From: Nematostella vectensis
Taxonomy: Eukaryota; Cnidaria; Anthozoa; Actiniaria; Edwardsiidae
Length of the DNA: 64,000 bases
NCBI RefSeq assembly: GCF_932526225.1
Contig: NC_064048.1
Span: forward strand, 5,996,627-6,060,626
Direction of reading: 5' to 3'
The first letter of the stretch is position 1. Each line of letters begins with the position of its first letter. This document shows, one piece after another, positions 12,458-23,853 of the stretch. A program made the translations under genes and the position numbers. Under the pieces are notes generated by a model that saw nothing but the letters and a program-made list of their open reading frames with translations, had not been told where the DNA came from and made no database searches.

Positions 12458-13128
12458 AAACTGCTCCAGGAATACTTGTCTAAAGGCATGAGCAAAGAAA
12501 CTCGAGACGAGTTGACCGCCAAATTTCCGACTCCCGCAAACTGTCAACGACTAGAAGTCGTCAGGGTCAACCCTGAAATCTTCAACAATGTCAAAAAAGA
12601 GCTCAAAACCGTAGATGTACTCCTACAGAAAACACAAAAATCACTGCTAAAAAGGGGTTACTGTAATAACTAGCATTTTTGACTCCTATGTCAAAGCGGA
12701 CAAAGGCGAAAAATCTTTGCCCCCTGCCAGTGAGATAACAGAAATGCTTTCAGATGGTATTTCACTCCTGGCAGATTCCTCTCACGAACTTGATCTAAGA
12801 AGAAGGGCCTTATTTAAAGGGGAAATAAAAGATGAGTATAACCTCCTCTGCAGTGAGCAGAACCCAGTTGAAGCAGGACTACTCTTTGGGGCTGACCTTG
12901 GCAAGTCAGTAAAAGACTTGGCAGAAGCAAGTAAAGTCACCTCAAAGGTGACCTCCAAAACATTCAACCGGAAGCCCTCTCATATAATAACCAGAGGCCC
13001 TCGTATAGTAACCAGAGATTGCAGTTCAACAACCAGCGATCTGAGTACAAGTCCAAGTTTCCTTTTTTAGGAAGAGGAAGAGGAAAGGCACAGAGCGGAT
13101 ACAGAAACTAGGGCAACAAAAACAAGCC
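12458..13128 (+). pseudogene. DIRS gag-like fragment (N-terminally truncated, frameshifted)
   Basis: The first frame (to 12673) encodes a segment with KFPTPANCQRLEVVRVNPEI, typical of the DIRS gag region. The reading frame then shifts. The 12717-13070 frame continues with LRRRALFKGEIKDEYNLLC and LLFGADLGKSVKDL, also characteristic of DIRS gag. The N-terminus is absent, and a stop after RGYCNN plus the frame change show it is broken. The downstream DIRS ORF follows immediately. Confidence 0.8.
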
Positions 13129-13309
13129 TCAGTATCTAGCTCGACGCTGACCCACCCACCACCTGAAAATAAACAGATGAGTTGTTACCGGGGAAAAACT
13201 ACTGGTCAAAAGAAGAATACACTGGAAAAAGATTACTAAAGCGGGTAAATTGAAAAATTACATTTCTCAATGGGAAGCTATTACGTCTGATGGGACAATT
13301 TTAAACAGT

Positions 13310-13928
13310 ACGAGGCTATACCATTGAGTTTGCTTCCCCACCTATCCAATCACAAATGCCAAAACAACTTAAATGTGACAAAACAGAGCAAAAAGCATTA
13401 ATAGGCTTGATCGAGGAGCTTTTACAGAAAGGGGTCATTGAGGAATGTAGCCATGAAGAGGAAGAATTTATCTCCCCTGTGTTCCTGAGACCTAAGAAAA
13501 ATGGGAAATACAGGTTGATTCTAAATTTAAAAAAGCTTAATGAAAGCATCACTCAAATTCATTTCAAAATGGACACATTACAATCCTGTATTAAACTTAT
13601 GACCAAAAATTGCTTTATGGCCTCTCTGGACCTAACTGATGCCTATTACTCTGTGTCAATTAATGACAATTCACAAAATTTGAAATTTAAAGTGGGTAAC
13701 AACCTATTTAAGTATGTTACTATGGCAAACGGGCTTAGCTCAGCACCCCGGGTATTTACCAAGCTAATGAAGCCAGTGTATTCTGTTTTGCGAGATAAAG
13801 GCTTTACCTCTAGTGGATACCTAGATGACAGTTTTTTGATGGGCAACACATTTAACGAATGCAAAAACAATTTAAATGCCACGTATTCATTGCTCTGTGA
13901 ACTAGGGTTTTCCGTCCCAGAGGAGTAA
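13310..13928 (+). pseudogene. DIRS reverse transcriptase domain
   Basis: RT of the DIRS type that would copy the element's RNA. Visible landmarks are GYTIEF just upstream of the first methionine, VFLRPKKNGKYRLILNLKKL, the SLDLTDAYYSV motif, ANGLSSAPRVF, and the YLDDS catalytic core at 13818-13832. Both catalytic aspartates of YLDD are present. The frame stops at 13928 while homologous sequence continues downstream in other frames, so the polyprotein is broken. Confidence 0.92.
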
Positions 13929-14657
13929 TTGGTAACACAACCAACCTAGCTGCTTACACATCTAGGATTTAAATTAGATTCTGTAACAATGACTGTAAGC
14001 ATACCAGCAGAAAAGGTTAAAATTATAGTAGCCTTGGCAGATAAAATTCTAAGCAAGGATGTTTTCACTATCAGAGAAGCTGCAAAATTAATTGGCACCC
14101 TTGTTTCCAGCTCCCAAGGTGTGGAATATGGGCCATTGTTCTATAAACAACTTGAAATAGAAAAAAATTGATGCTCTAAAAGCCCAGCAGGGGTCATTTG
14201 AGGGACTAATGCACTTCTCAGAACTTGCAAGGCAAGACATTTGTTGGTGGAAAAATGAGAGTTTTAAGCATGCAAGACAGATTTCTCATGGTACCCCGAA
14301 CTTCATACTAAGCACTGACGCTTCCATGGAGTGTTGGGAGACAACACGAAACCCACCGGAGGCAGGTGGCTAGAACAGGAAATAACTGAATACAAACATA
14401 TCAACTGTCTAGAGCTAAAAGCAGCCTATTTAGGACTACAAGCCTTATGTTCTCACGAGACCAAAATTCACATCCATCTGCAACTAGATAACACCACAGC
14501 TGTGCATTACATTACAAGCATGGGGGGAACACACTCTAAGCTTTGTAACAAAATCACACGTGAAATATGGTTATGGTGTAAAGCTAGAAATATCTGGCTA
14601 ACAGCAACTCATATCCCCGGAATTTGGAATACAACCTCTGACCGCCTGAATCGCTAA
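13929..14657 (+). pseudogene. DIRS RT connection and RNase H domain (broken)
   Basis: The segment at 13989-14171 carries AAKLIGTLVSSSQGVEYGPL, the conserved link between RT and RNase H in DIRS elements. RNase H follows: STDAS near 14310, INCLELKAAYLGLQAL, LQLDNTTAVHYI, and ATHIPGIWNTTSDRLNR at the end. A frameshift around 14330 and a stop after DRLNR interrupt what should be one polyprotein. Confidence 0.85.
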
Positions 14658-14699
14658 TTTCTTGACCGCACTGAGTGGCAACTTGATCCACAGGTCTTC

Positions 14700-15010
14700 A
14701 AATCTTTGTCAGTGCGATGTGGATTGCCAGATATTGACCTTTTTGCCACAAGACAGAATTGTCAGCTTGAACCCTTTGTATCATGGCAGGTGACCCTAAA
14801 ACTTCGGCTGTAGATGCAATGTGTTTAAGTTGGAGTGACAAATATTTTTATATATTTCCTCCTTTCAGCATGTTGACCAAGATACTACAGAAACTTCAAG
14901 AGGACCAAGGACAAGCACTAGTAATTGCACCTCTATGGAGAACACAGGTTTGGTTTCCCAGAATGTCATGGATGTTAATCAGCCAGCCAGTGCTGCTACC
15001 CAACAAGAAG
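14700..15010 (+). pseudogene. DIRS methylase-like domain remnant
   Basis: LPDIDLFATRQNCQLEPFVSW (about 14725-14790) and then, one frame over, VDAMCLSWSDKYFYIFPPF and IAPLWRTQVWFPRM (to about 14965). This is the conserved domain between RNase H and the recombinase in DIRS elements, usually annotated as DAM-methylase-like. The frame change between the two parts shows decay. Confidence 0.75.
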
Positions 15011-15189
15011 ACTCTACTGCAACTTCCCCACAACCGTACTCAAGTTCATCCACTTTGGCCAAAAATGCGTCTCATGACCTGCCTCTTGTCGGAGAGAAAC
15101 TCAAAAAGTACAGCCTTTCACAACAAGCTAAAGACCTTATCATGGCTTCGTGGAGGAAAGGGACAACTAAGCATACCGAGTTTATTTGC

Positions 15190-16034
15190 ATAAATAGGAA
15201 AGATTTGCCGAGCAACGGACTGCGAATCCCATTCGCCCTTCTGTAGCAAATGTTCTTGAGTTCCTTACACATCTCCATTCAAATGGTAGCAGTTACTCAG
15301 CAATAAACACTGCTAGATCTGCTTTATCAGCAGCAGTAGACTTTGAAGACAGTTCGTACACAGTAGGGGAACATCCATTAGTTAAGCGTTTGGTCAAGGC
15401 AACATACCAGTTACCACCGCCAAAGGCAAGATACCAATCCACGTGGGATGTGTCAAAGGTGCTGGAACTTTTAAAACAATGGAGCCCAACTGACAAGTTA
15501 AGCCTTAAGCTATTATCATACAAACTTGTGATGCTGTGCCTACTGGTGACTGGGCAAAGAGGTCAGTCCATTCACTTAATGGATACACAACATATGTCCA
15601 AATGTGAATCTGCTTATAAGTTTAACATAACTGAATTAGTGAAACAGTCTAGACCAGGGCGTCCACAGCCAGTGTTAACACTTTAACAGTTTTACAGTTG
15701 ACAAACGATTGTGCGTGGTTCTTCATTTAGAAGAAGACACAAGGAGATACAAAACTGTTTATTAGTTACACCAAGCCACATAAGCCAGTGGCTAGATCAA
15801 CGTTATCACGTTGGCTTAAACAAGTCATGGACAAAGCAGGTATTAACACTAAGGAATTTAGACCTCATAGCACACGTGCAGCCTCAACATCTGCTGCATC
15901 TAGACAGGGAATTCCACTAGAGACAATTTTAGCAGCAGCTGGATGGTCAAACGAGTGCACGTTTTCCACATAATACCAGAAAGAAGTTGTCACAGACACT
16001 GACTTTGGACATGCAATATTAAGTTGTGCTCAGT
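15190..16034 (+). pseudogene. DIRS tyrosine recombinase (broken)
   Basis: Would circularise and integrate the element cDNA. The N-terminal core-binding part spans about 15240-15460. The catalytic domain shows the first Arg in VTGQRGQSIHLM (about 15550) and the HxxR motif as HSTRAASTSAA (about 15866-15898), followed by LAAAGWSNECTFST. An in-frame TAA at 15970-15972 precedes the Tyr expected to be the nucleophile (TAC at 15973). A frame change near 15700 is also present, so the enzyme is inactive. Confidence 0.85.
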
Positions 16035-16223
16035 AGCCAGATATATTTTGATTATATTCTGACGCTTGGAAGCAACAGCACTTATGTATGTAACCCTTTT
16101 TTGCTTTATTGTGATATTAAAGCAACATGTTGTTAACGTTTGGGTTACTGTATAATTGGGTTATTGGCCCATGTGCTTTGAAGTCTCATTGGGTCTCTGT
16201 ATGCAAATGAGGAGGTAGAATTT

Positions 16224-16504
16224 AAAAATTAAACAAGCCTTACCTGTAAGGTGAAGTTTGATTGAGATTCTATCTCCTCATTTATGCATATAGAGATCAC
16301 ATGCCCTCCCTATATATATTTGCGATGGGATCGAGTGACATTTAAACTGTTGTTATATGGCCCTCCCATTAAGAATACGTGGGCCAATCTTTAAAGGAAT
16401 GACTCTTCGTGCGCATGCGCTATCTCATGTGATCTCTATATGCATAAATGAGGAGGTAGAATCTCAATCAAACTTCACCTTACAGGTAAGGCTTGTTTAA
16501 TTTT
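16224..16504. repeat. Inverted repeat with ~79-bp arms after the DIRS relic
   Basis: The left arm (16224-16302) is the almost perfect reverse complement of the right arm (16425-16504). Arms include AACAAGCCTTACCTGTAAGG and ATGAGGAGATAGAATCTCA. A third partial copy of the same sequence (TGCAAATGAGGAGGTAGAAT) lies at 16198-16222 in the orientation of the right arm. This could be the terminal and internal complementary repeats of the DIRS element, or a separate MITE inserted beside it. Confidence 0.75.
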
Positions 16505-16505
16505 T

Positions 16506-16731
16506 ATATTATCACCGATTCGAAACTTGGCCAACTAACAGGACAAGTGAAGATGAGGACGATGAATACGTGGGATATAGGCTTCCGTCAACAGTGGTTG
16601 AGGGTCTGGGACTCTCTGAACCAGAAGATGAGAGGAAAGTGAAGCTTAGCAATGTTTTCTGCGAGGGGAGAGACTCAATGTTGTACGAATATGATTTCGG
16701 GGCAAGCTGAAAACATTTTATCGAGTTTGAA
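16506..16731 (+). pseudogene. pRiA4b ORF-3-like domain exon, broken
   Basis: The + frame reads through EDEDDEYVGYRLP, then LSEPEDERKVKLSNVF and LYEYDFGAS, then a TGA stop at 16708-16710, then KHFIEFE. This matches the pRiA4b ORF-3-like family signature, EDERKVxLSxxx...YxYDFGDxWxHxIxxE. The stop sits where the family has its conserved Trp (TGG to TGA). An apparent 5' splice site (GTGAG) follows the Glu codons at 16732. The 5' side is cut off by the inverted repeat ending at 16504. It is probably a relic of a host or transposon gene; the family's biochemical role is not established. Confidence 0.75.
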
Positions 16732-16739
16732 GGTGAGAA

Positions 16740-19700
16740 TATAATAACTAGTAGTCTTATTAAAAGTTACTCTCCTCAGAATTTTTTTTTAAGCTCTCAG
16801 GAATAAAATTAGAAACTGAGAAATAAGAGGCAGAGAACTAAGCGAAGGGGTTCCTTTGCTATTTTTATGTTGAATGTAAGCTCAATATAACCTTTCAGAG
16901 TTGATAGACTTTGTCAATTCTTTATATTCTCATTTTCCGAATGGTATGTGATTCGTATGGACCCTATAAAACACGCGTTCGCGCGAATAACTCAAATCTG
17001 TAATATTGAGGTATTTTGGTCAACCTTCGGAAAAAGGGCCGTGAACTGAAAAGCCCGGGTCCAGTCATTTTTTACGTAGATCTAGATGTCAACCAAATTA
17101 CATGAGAAAACATATGCGCGCGCTAATCAGGTTCCCGTCTTCATGTTTTCTTAGTTATTGCTGAAGAACGTTGTGTGGTTACAACTTTTACCGTCATCTT
17201 TATATCTTAACCCGGTAGTCAAATGATTATTTAACTTCAGGAAACAAATCTGCAAAATTTAGCAGATATTTAGCAGATATCTTAAATTGGTTTTGCATTG
17301 TGCGCGCGCGCTGCATTCGCAATCAAGAATGGCGACATTCTCACGAGCGCGCGCTGTTTTTGAAACCTACAACAAAACGATATTTTCTTTTTACGCATAC
17401 ATTTCTCGACTTTAAATTATTCTTCGCTTCATTGTGGGTAGCATTGCAATTGAAAACAATTCGCCAATATTTTGTGGTATTGCCGTCTCTGAATTTTAAC
17501 GGATTTAAGGAAAATATGATGTTTCAGATTTTCCCGCCAAAACTTGGAATTATCCACTCGATTCAATCTCCTTTCGCGCGGCCAGGAACATTTTCAAAGA
17601 TCTGTAGAAAATTCAAATTTCAATCAAATTCAATTCCCTTTTCAGTATTCGAAAGTTTATCTATGCTTTGTTTTGGCTAGATTGATATAAGTGAAAGGTT
17701 TTAAGAACTTTAAGTAATCATCCCAAGCCTAATTTTTGTGAGAATTTTCATACATTCTCTGTATTCACCTACATTGGCTTTATTGGGTTTGTTTCACATA
17801 TTTACTGTATTTCAGCGACACGACGGAAAAACCTGGAAAACGCGCAATTCTAGCCTCTCTTGTACAACAAATACCAGCAAAAGGCCTGCAACAACTCCTG
17901 GACAGTCAACTTCGAAGAAGAACAAAGTCTCAGCAACCAAAGCAGCGCTTCAAGCTCATTCTGCTCAACAACCAATAGTGATGTCGCAACTGCATCTGTA
18001 GGTAACACTTCAAGTTTATCTTCATCAACCAACAATAACAAACCTGTACCGCTCTGTAGGAAGATGTAGGACTCTGCCGTCTGAAAAAAAAATCCAGAGA
18101 AACAAACTCTGGACAAGCCTTGGGTATCTTCTAACATCTTCCTTCTGTGTTGTGTTTTGTTTATCCAAGGCTATTTTGGAAACACAGCCATTCTCGTCGC
18201 TTTGAAAGTTTGTCACATGCCAGCAGAAACATAGAATGATGAGGTACATGTGAATTGCCCAAGATAGCCCAAGAGATGCAGAATAGAGTAGTTTTTCATG
18301 GCCTTAAGATTATCTGAACTTTTTAGAAGTCAGGCTTTAATATTATTTTAATCCAAATTATGACACATTTATTACATATTATTTCGATTAATAAAGGATA
18401 CACTACCCTTTCGCAATGATTCAAAATGATTGTAACTGGCAGAAATAATTATTAGATAAAAAATGGTTTAATTTTTCAGTGAACCCTACCGCAATATTTT
18501 TTTTTTAATGTGAAAAATCATTCATTTTCTTTTTGTTGTTGTTTTGGATTTTTCACATTGAATGTATTTTATCATCTTTCACGCCCAAGTTTTTTTGACT
18601 GACGCACACAAAATAACACCAGGTCTTCAGGTTTTATCTATTTTCTCTTTTTCCTTAGAATTTCATGGGCTGACATAGTAAAAACAAATATTGCCCACAT
18701 AATTATTGATCGGAATAAAGTACTGGTTTTCCAAATATCGTATTGCAACAATTTTTATATGCAGGCAAAGACAAACTTTTTTGAATTTAGCGTAATTTAA
18801 CTGCGTGCTCGTCATTTGTTAGTTCCAGTTTATGCATGTTTTCAGATAAACTACATCAAATTAACTTCAAAGATTCAGAGTTAACTCTTTAGGGAAGCAT
18901 ATCCAAGTATTATGCATAGCTATTTTTTAGGTTTAAGCGAGCTGGTTGTGATAGTCATGTCAGCACCGTTTCTACACAATACAGCATCAACATGGCGGCA
19001 ATAAAAGCACGGCTTGCATGGTCATTTCATTTCTAAATTTTAGCGGATTTATTTCATTGATTGAACAAAACTCAAATGTCCATTTTTAGTTCATGATAGT
19101 CTAATTGATTGACAATTGGCCATAATCTGTGAATAAATCAAGTATAGCACAACAACACGAAGATTTGAGAACATCATCGAGCGGAACTAGTGGTGACTAT
19201 TGGACAAATTTAAGATGGTATTGTGGAGAATTTTCTGCATTGCTGTTCAGATGCGGCCAAAATAGGCTTACAAGAAAGTATTATTTGCTGTTATTGATTT
19301 TGCAATATCCAACTGGAGTCTTTTTCACTCGAATTGTTGGCAATAGTCCGATGCCATGAGTACTTACAAAAATACCGAGATGGTGGATGAATTTATTCAC
19401 CGCTAGTTCCTGCATCGTTCGCTGTTGCTCTCAAACCACTCAGACTCTTTCTCTTCGTTTCCTTTTTGCTATTTAGAAGTGCCTCAAACAAGTTTGTTCG
19501 ATTGACAAGAAATTCTATCAATTTAGGATGATGAAAAAAATAAAAAAAACAAAGTTCAAAGTCATTATTTGGATGATTCTTCGGTCCGACGAATGGAGTA
19601 GCTTCTTGTTCCTCAATGGCAGTACCAGTTCTGTACCAAAGTTGGTCTTTGGGTCGCAAAATACCGACATTTTTCTGCTAGAAATTATCCCACGGCCATC

Positions 19701-19880
19701 GTTGTTTACCGATTGTGAATTTGTCTCTCCCAGGCCGTAAAACTCGTCTAAATCGCTATCAAAATTGCAACCAAAATATCATGAATCAATTCCATGAGCT
19801 AAAGGCAAGGTCCGTGGTCGTGGATGGATTTTGAACGCGCGAAAAAGTTTTAACTTTGGATAAAAATTTCATGACGAACG
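16740..19880. other. Non-coding stretch; one possible exon relic
   Basis: AT-rich, with a few GC-rich GCGCGC patches near 17110, 17300 and 17350. At 17817 a plausible acceptor (TATTTCAG) precedes a frame of about 50 codons reading RAILASLVQQIPAKGLQQLL that stops near 17975. It could be a downstream exon of the pRiA4b-like relic, but I recognise no domain. Nothing else between here and the Mutator-like element could be supported. Confidence 0.4.
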
Positions 19881-19890
19881 GCTCGTTGTA

Positions 19891-20675
19891 TTCCCTGCTA
19901 GCAGAGGCCTCTTTTCTCTGTATTTCGCTTGGCTGGCGTTCGCGTGGAAAAGATACCTCTGCCATGGGTCGAAACTGTTTCTGTTGCGCATGCGTGAGCG
20001 TTAATAAGCGACCGACGTGCCAAAACCCGTACCATCGCGCGAAAGCTGTCAATATGCTAATATGCTTTGCATGGGTTTAGTCGGAAATCACGAATCAAAC
20101 TCCGGTTAGTTCTCCTCTTCGAAAAAAGAAAACAACTGTTCAATTTAAATCACCTAAAACGTCATTAAAAAGATTGAACAGCAAACGCAGCAAAGACTAG
20201 TTTTGTCTTGTTTGTGGGATTAATTTCAAGACATCTGGGCAGGCGAGTTTCTTCAATGTAAATATCGCAAATGTTACAAAACTTTTTGATAAACTTAGAT
20301 CAGCTATTTCCAGAAGAATATGCAAAACCTGTAAACAGAAGATTGATTCGTTAGTCAAAAGAGAGAAAATTCTGAATGAAGATAATGCATTGAATGGCTT
20401 CTTTTATAATTCGTCGCGTGATATTTCTACGGAGGACGCCGTTTCGAATGCGGGCTTATTATCCCGCAGCGGATATACGTTTCATGCATGCGCTAGTCAT
20501 TGTGGGCTCAAATAGTGGCCAGTAATTAATGAACGGAGCATGCGCTCTGGATCTCGTCCACGATCGTGGACGGCGGTTTGATCAAACGAACTTGCGACCC
20601 ATGGCAGAGGTATCTTTTCCACGCGAACGCCAGCCAAACGAAATACAGAGAAAAGAGGCCTCTGCTAGCAGGGAA
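19891..20675. mobile_element. Mutator-like (MULE-type) element, 785 bp
   Basis: The terminal inverted repeats of about 81 bp (19891-19971 and 20595-20675) are nearly identical. They start TTCCCTGCTAGCAGAGGCC and include GGCGTTCGCGTGGAAAAGA. The element is flanked by an exact 9-bp direct repeat, CTCGTTGTA (19882-19890 and 20676-20684). Long terminal repeats plus a 9-bp target duplication are the hallmark of Mutator-type transposons. No transposase core is present. The interior contains a zinc-ligand-bearing coding relic at 20104-20412. Confidence 0.85.
20104..20412 (+). pseudogene. Zinc-ligand (CxxC...CxxC) coding relic inside the MULE
   Basis: The + frame reads LRKKKTTVQFKSPKTSLKRL, then a TAG stop, then FCLVCGINFKTSG, about 25 residues, then RRICKTCKQKIDSLVKREK. 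Two CxxC pairs spaced ~35-40 residues apart with a basic helix after them resemble the N-terminal zinc-finger-associated modules of transposase-linked proteins. One in-frame stop separates a Lys/Arg-rich lead from the first CxxC. It may be the transposon's own protein N-terminus or a captured host exon. Confidence 0.5.
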
Positions 20676-20684
20676 CTCGTTGTA

Positions 20685-21730
20685 TTGACTTGAGCTGTAA
20701 GAGAGAAACGTGCAGAATTTCATGCTCTATCGATTTCACGTGCTAGGTTTCCATATAAGGCAGTCCTTTTGTCTTTTTGTCCAATGACAAAGAGGCATAC
20801 AGCAAAATACGGAAAATTCCGTATCTAGGCACGAAAGGGTTAAGGTAATTCCCTTGAATTGCACTGCGCACCCCTTCTGCGCATAGTGGCGCGCTAAAAC
20901 AAAGCGAAAGGCGCGCGTTTTTTACTTAAAATCGCTTCGACAGAAAAACGAAGTCGGTTACCCCATTTATTATTTGCTCAAATAGTTAAATATATACTGA
21001 AAAATTATAAACTGAAAGAAGAAAATAAGTCGGCTTGTAGAAGTTTGTTTATTTTCTCTTAAACTCTATAAAATAACAAGTGTCTTTTAGTGCGATCTCT
21101 TAAATGTGATTTGGTTTGAACGTTAGCTACTACGGGTTATTGTTTGGGAGATCGGATTCATGTAGCTCGACAAACAGAACTTTATTTTCTAAAGACTATA
21201 GGCATTATTTTTGGAAACTAAGAGTTGTGATTTTTCCTCGCTCGATCAGTAAAAACGCGTCATCTCTACGCCCCTCTGTTGTGAAAACGAGGTCGGTTAC
21301 CCCCATTACCTTAATTATTTTCATTGTAAGTACAAAGATTACCATAAATGTTCTGAAGTCTCAGATCTCTTTTTTTAATAGCCTGGGCCAGGATCCTAGA
21401 AAGCAGAGGTTAACGTTACCTTAGAGTTAAATAAGGTTGTTATCTAATCAAATGGCTCGATAACCATACTTATCCGTTGATCCTGGTGACTTTTTACTAG
21501 CACGAAAACACAAGAAAACAAAAGGGAATACGGTAATCGATTTTACTGGTCTTTGAAGGCTCATATTCGAATCATAACGGTATGCTCACTCTCAAGAGAG
21601 CACTCAAGAAAAAGCTCACGCGATGTGCACATTTAAACATTTAAACATACACAAGTAATACGGTGAGAACATTCACAAGCTAGGACCCACATAAATACAA
21701 TCACTGCGCACAATCAAAAGAGAACGATTC
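20685..21730. other. Non-coding stretch with a short direct repeat
   Basis: Contains two direct copies of a motif AAACGARGTCGGTTACCCC (near 20946 and 21286) about 340 bp apart, and a small palindrome ACGGAAAATTCCGT near 20811. No gene could be supported. Confidence 0.45.
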
Positions 21731-23841
21731 TCTTCGAACACACAGCTTTTATTCAAGCCCCTGCGAAGATCCAGAGGTCTGTCTTTGACTCTGGGTGGGG
21801 TGGTTTCAATGGTCTCCGTGCTGCTTTGTCGGCAATCAACCTCTCCTCCTGCTTAGATCACGAGGATATCAACGCAGACTGGCAAGCAAGGAAATAACTC
21901 TTCCTTGCTGCAGTTGCCGACTATATTCCATCTAAGAAACTGAGAGGACGAAATTCTATTCCCTGGATGATGGCTCAATACTAAATATGAGAAGAAAGAA
22001 AAGCAATATCAGGACAAAAATAAAGAAATCTCCTACCGACCACCTAAAAGAGAAATTTAAGAACTTGCGTTCGGAAATCAAAAGCATGCTCCGAGAACGA
22101 CGTGATCATTAATGGTACCGAGTGTGCTGTTAATGCAAACCCGTAACGCTTCTGATCGATCTTAAAGCACAAGCCGAAATCACGCGCTATCCCAAACTGT
22201 GTCTCCATGGCTCCAACAAGCGATGGCCCAAGAAGCTCGGCTGAGGAGCCACAGGGGGTGGCGGATCTATTCAACTCGTATTTCGCCTCCGTGTCATTTT
22301 CGTCTCCACACGAAGCCTCACCATCACCATCATATGAGTGTCACTGCCGAGTATCACTGGGCTGCACGTCTCTATCTCGGAAGTACAGTCAACACTAGAA
22401 CCCTCGATGTCACCAAGGCAACAGGGCCTGATGGGATATCGGCCCGTCTTCTAAAAGAGACTGCTCCGGAAATCGCACCATCTCTGTGCAAGCTCTTCAA
22501 CAAGTCTCTGAGCTTGGGGGCTCCACATGAGTGGAATGAGGCCAACGTGGTGCCTGTGTTTAAGAAGGGCAAAGCAGAATTCACGGAAAACTACAGACTG
22601 ATCTCACTGTTGTCCCTGGTGTCAAAAGTCCTCGAAAGGTGTGTGCTTAGTAGCTTCAGTGATCGACTAAGCGAGCTGGTTAAGGCGTATCAACACGGAT
22701 TTCTCAAAGGAAAATCTTCCACATCCAGCCTGCTGGAAGTCCTAGACTTCTTAGGGGCTTAGTTGGACAAGAGGGGGCAAGTTGATATGGTAAATATGGA
22801 CATGTCAAAGGCATTGGACAAAGTTTGTCACACACGTCTATTGCAAAAGTTGCGTGACTTTGGATTCGGTAGCAACCTGCGTCAGGGGTTTGCTTTTTAT
22901 CTGACAGGTCGCCAACAGCGCGTAACTGTTCCAGGTGCTATAGTCAAACCTCTGCCCATCCGCTCCGGAGTCCCACAGAGTTCCATCTTAGGGCCGGCTC
23001 TCTTCCTAATCTACATGAACAACCTACCAGACGTAAACGAGAGATGCCACATAGCCATGTTTGCGTAAGACACAAAGATCTACAAGCAGATCAAGACTCC
23101 TGCTGACGCTGCGTGTATTCAGTCAGACCTAGACCGCATGGACGCCTGGGCAACAGATGCTGGATTTCTCTTCAACGAGACCAAGTGTAAAGCTCAAAGG
23201 TTTACAAGGAAGATGAAGCCGTTCGTGACGAACTACACTATAAAGACCAAGGTAGTTGACGAAGTGGAGACATAACGTGATCTGTGGGTAGCTCGTGCCG
23301 GACGACCTAACATATAACAATCACGTCCACAGCCAAACATCTCGCGGAAATAGACTGATGGGCTTCATAAGAAGGAACACTAGATTCTTAAAAACACAAA
23401 TGTTAGGCGCCTCTTATGCATAACCTTAGTAAGACCGCTCTTGACCGCCTTATACAAAATATGGAGAGAATCCAGAGGCGTGCCACTAAGTACATACTGG
23501 AACTTCCATTTTTGACATAAATATCATACAGCTCTAGGCTCAGATCTCTGCATCTTCTCCCTTTAACGTACTGGCAAGAGTATCTGAACTTAGTATTCTT
23601 TTTTGAAATGACCAATAAACTTCTAAATCTAAATCCGTCAATTCTCCCTACTATACGTCGTACGGCAAACAAGACCCTCCCTAAACTGTGTAAAGTACAC
23701 TGAACCTAAGTATAAGACTACAGCATATCTGAAAACCTTTTTTGTCCTCACAACTAGGATATGGGACTCTCTCTCTCCAGTGAACTGAACTTGATAAAGT
23801 ACTCTTCTTTAAAGCTCTTCCAAATCTGCAATTCTAACTTT

Positions 23842-23853
23842 TTTGCCGCCTTA
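23842..23853. repeat. Target duplication TTTGCCGCCTTA, left copy
   Basis: Exact 12-bp copy of 24596-24607. It brackets the minisatellite-plus-tail unit inside the LINE C-terminal coding sequence. In both copies the LINE frame reads FAAL. Confidence 0.85.

Larger units (their letters stand above)
12440..16060 (+). mobile_element. Decayed DIRS-like tyrosine-recombinase retrotransposon
   Basis: A 3.6-kb relic carrying, in order, gag-like sequence, reverse transcriptase, RNase H, a methylase-like domain and a tyrosine recombinase. This order and content identify DIRS elements, which integrate with a recombinase rather than an integrase. The 5' part of gag is missing and there are several stops and frameshifts, so the copy cannot be autonomous. 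The left boundary is not defined by a visible terminal repeat. A large inverted repeat follows at 16224-16504 and may be part of the DIRS terminal structure. Confidence 0.9.

Noticed and set aside
17300-17680. 126-codon open frame
   Set aside because: Phe/Lys-rich translation with no recognisable domain, no splice context and an AT-rich background; most likely chance.
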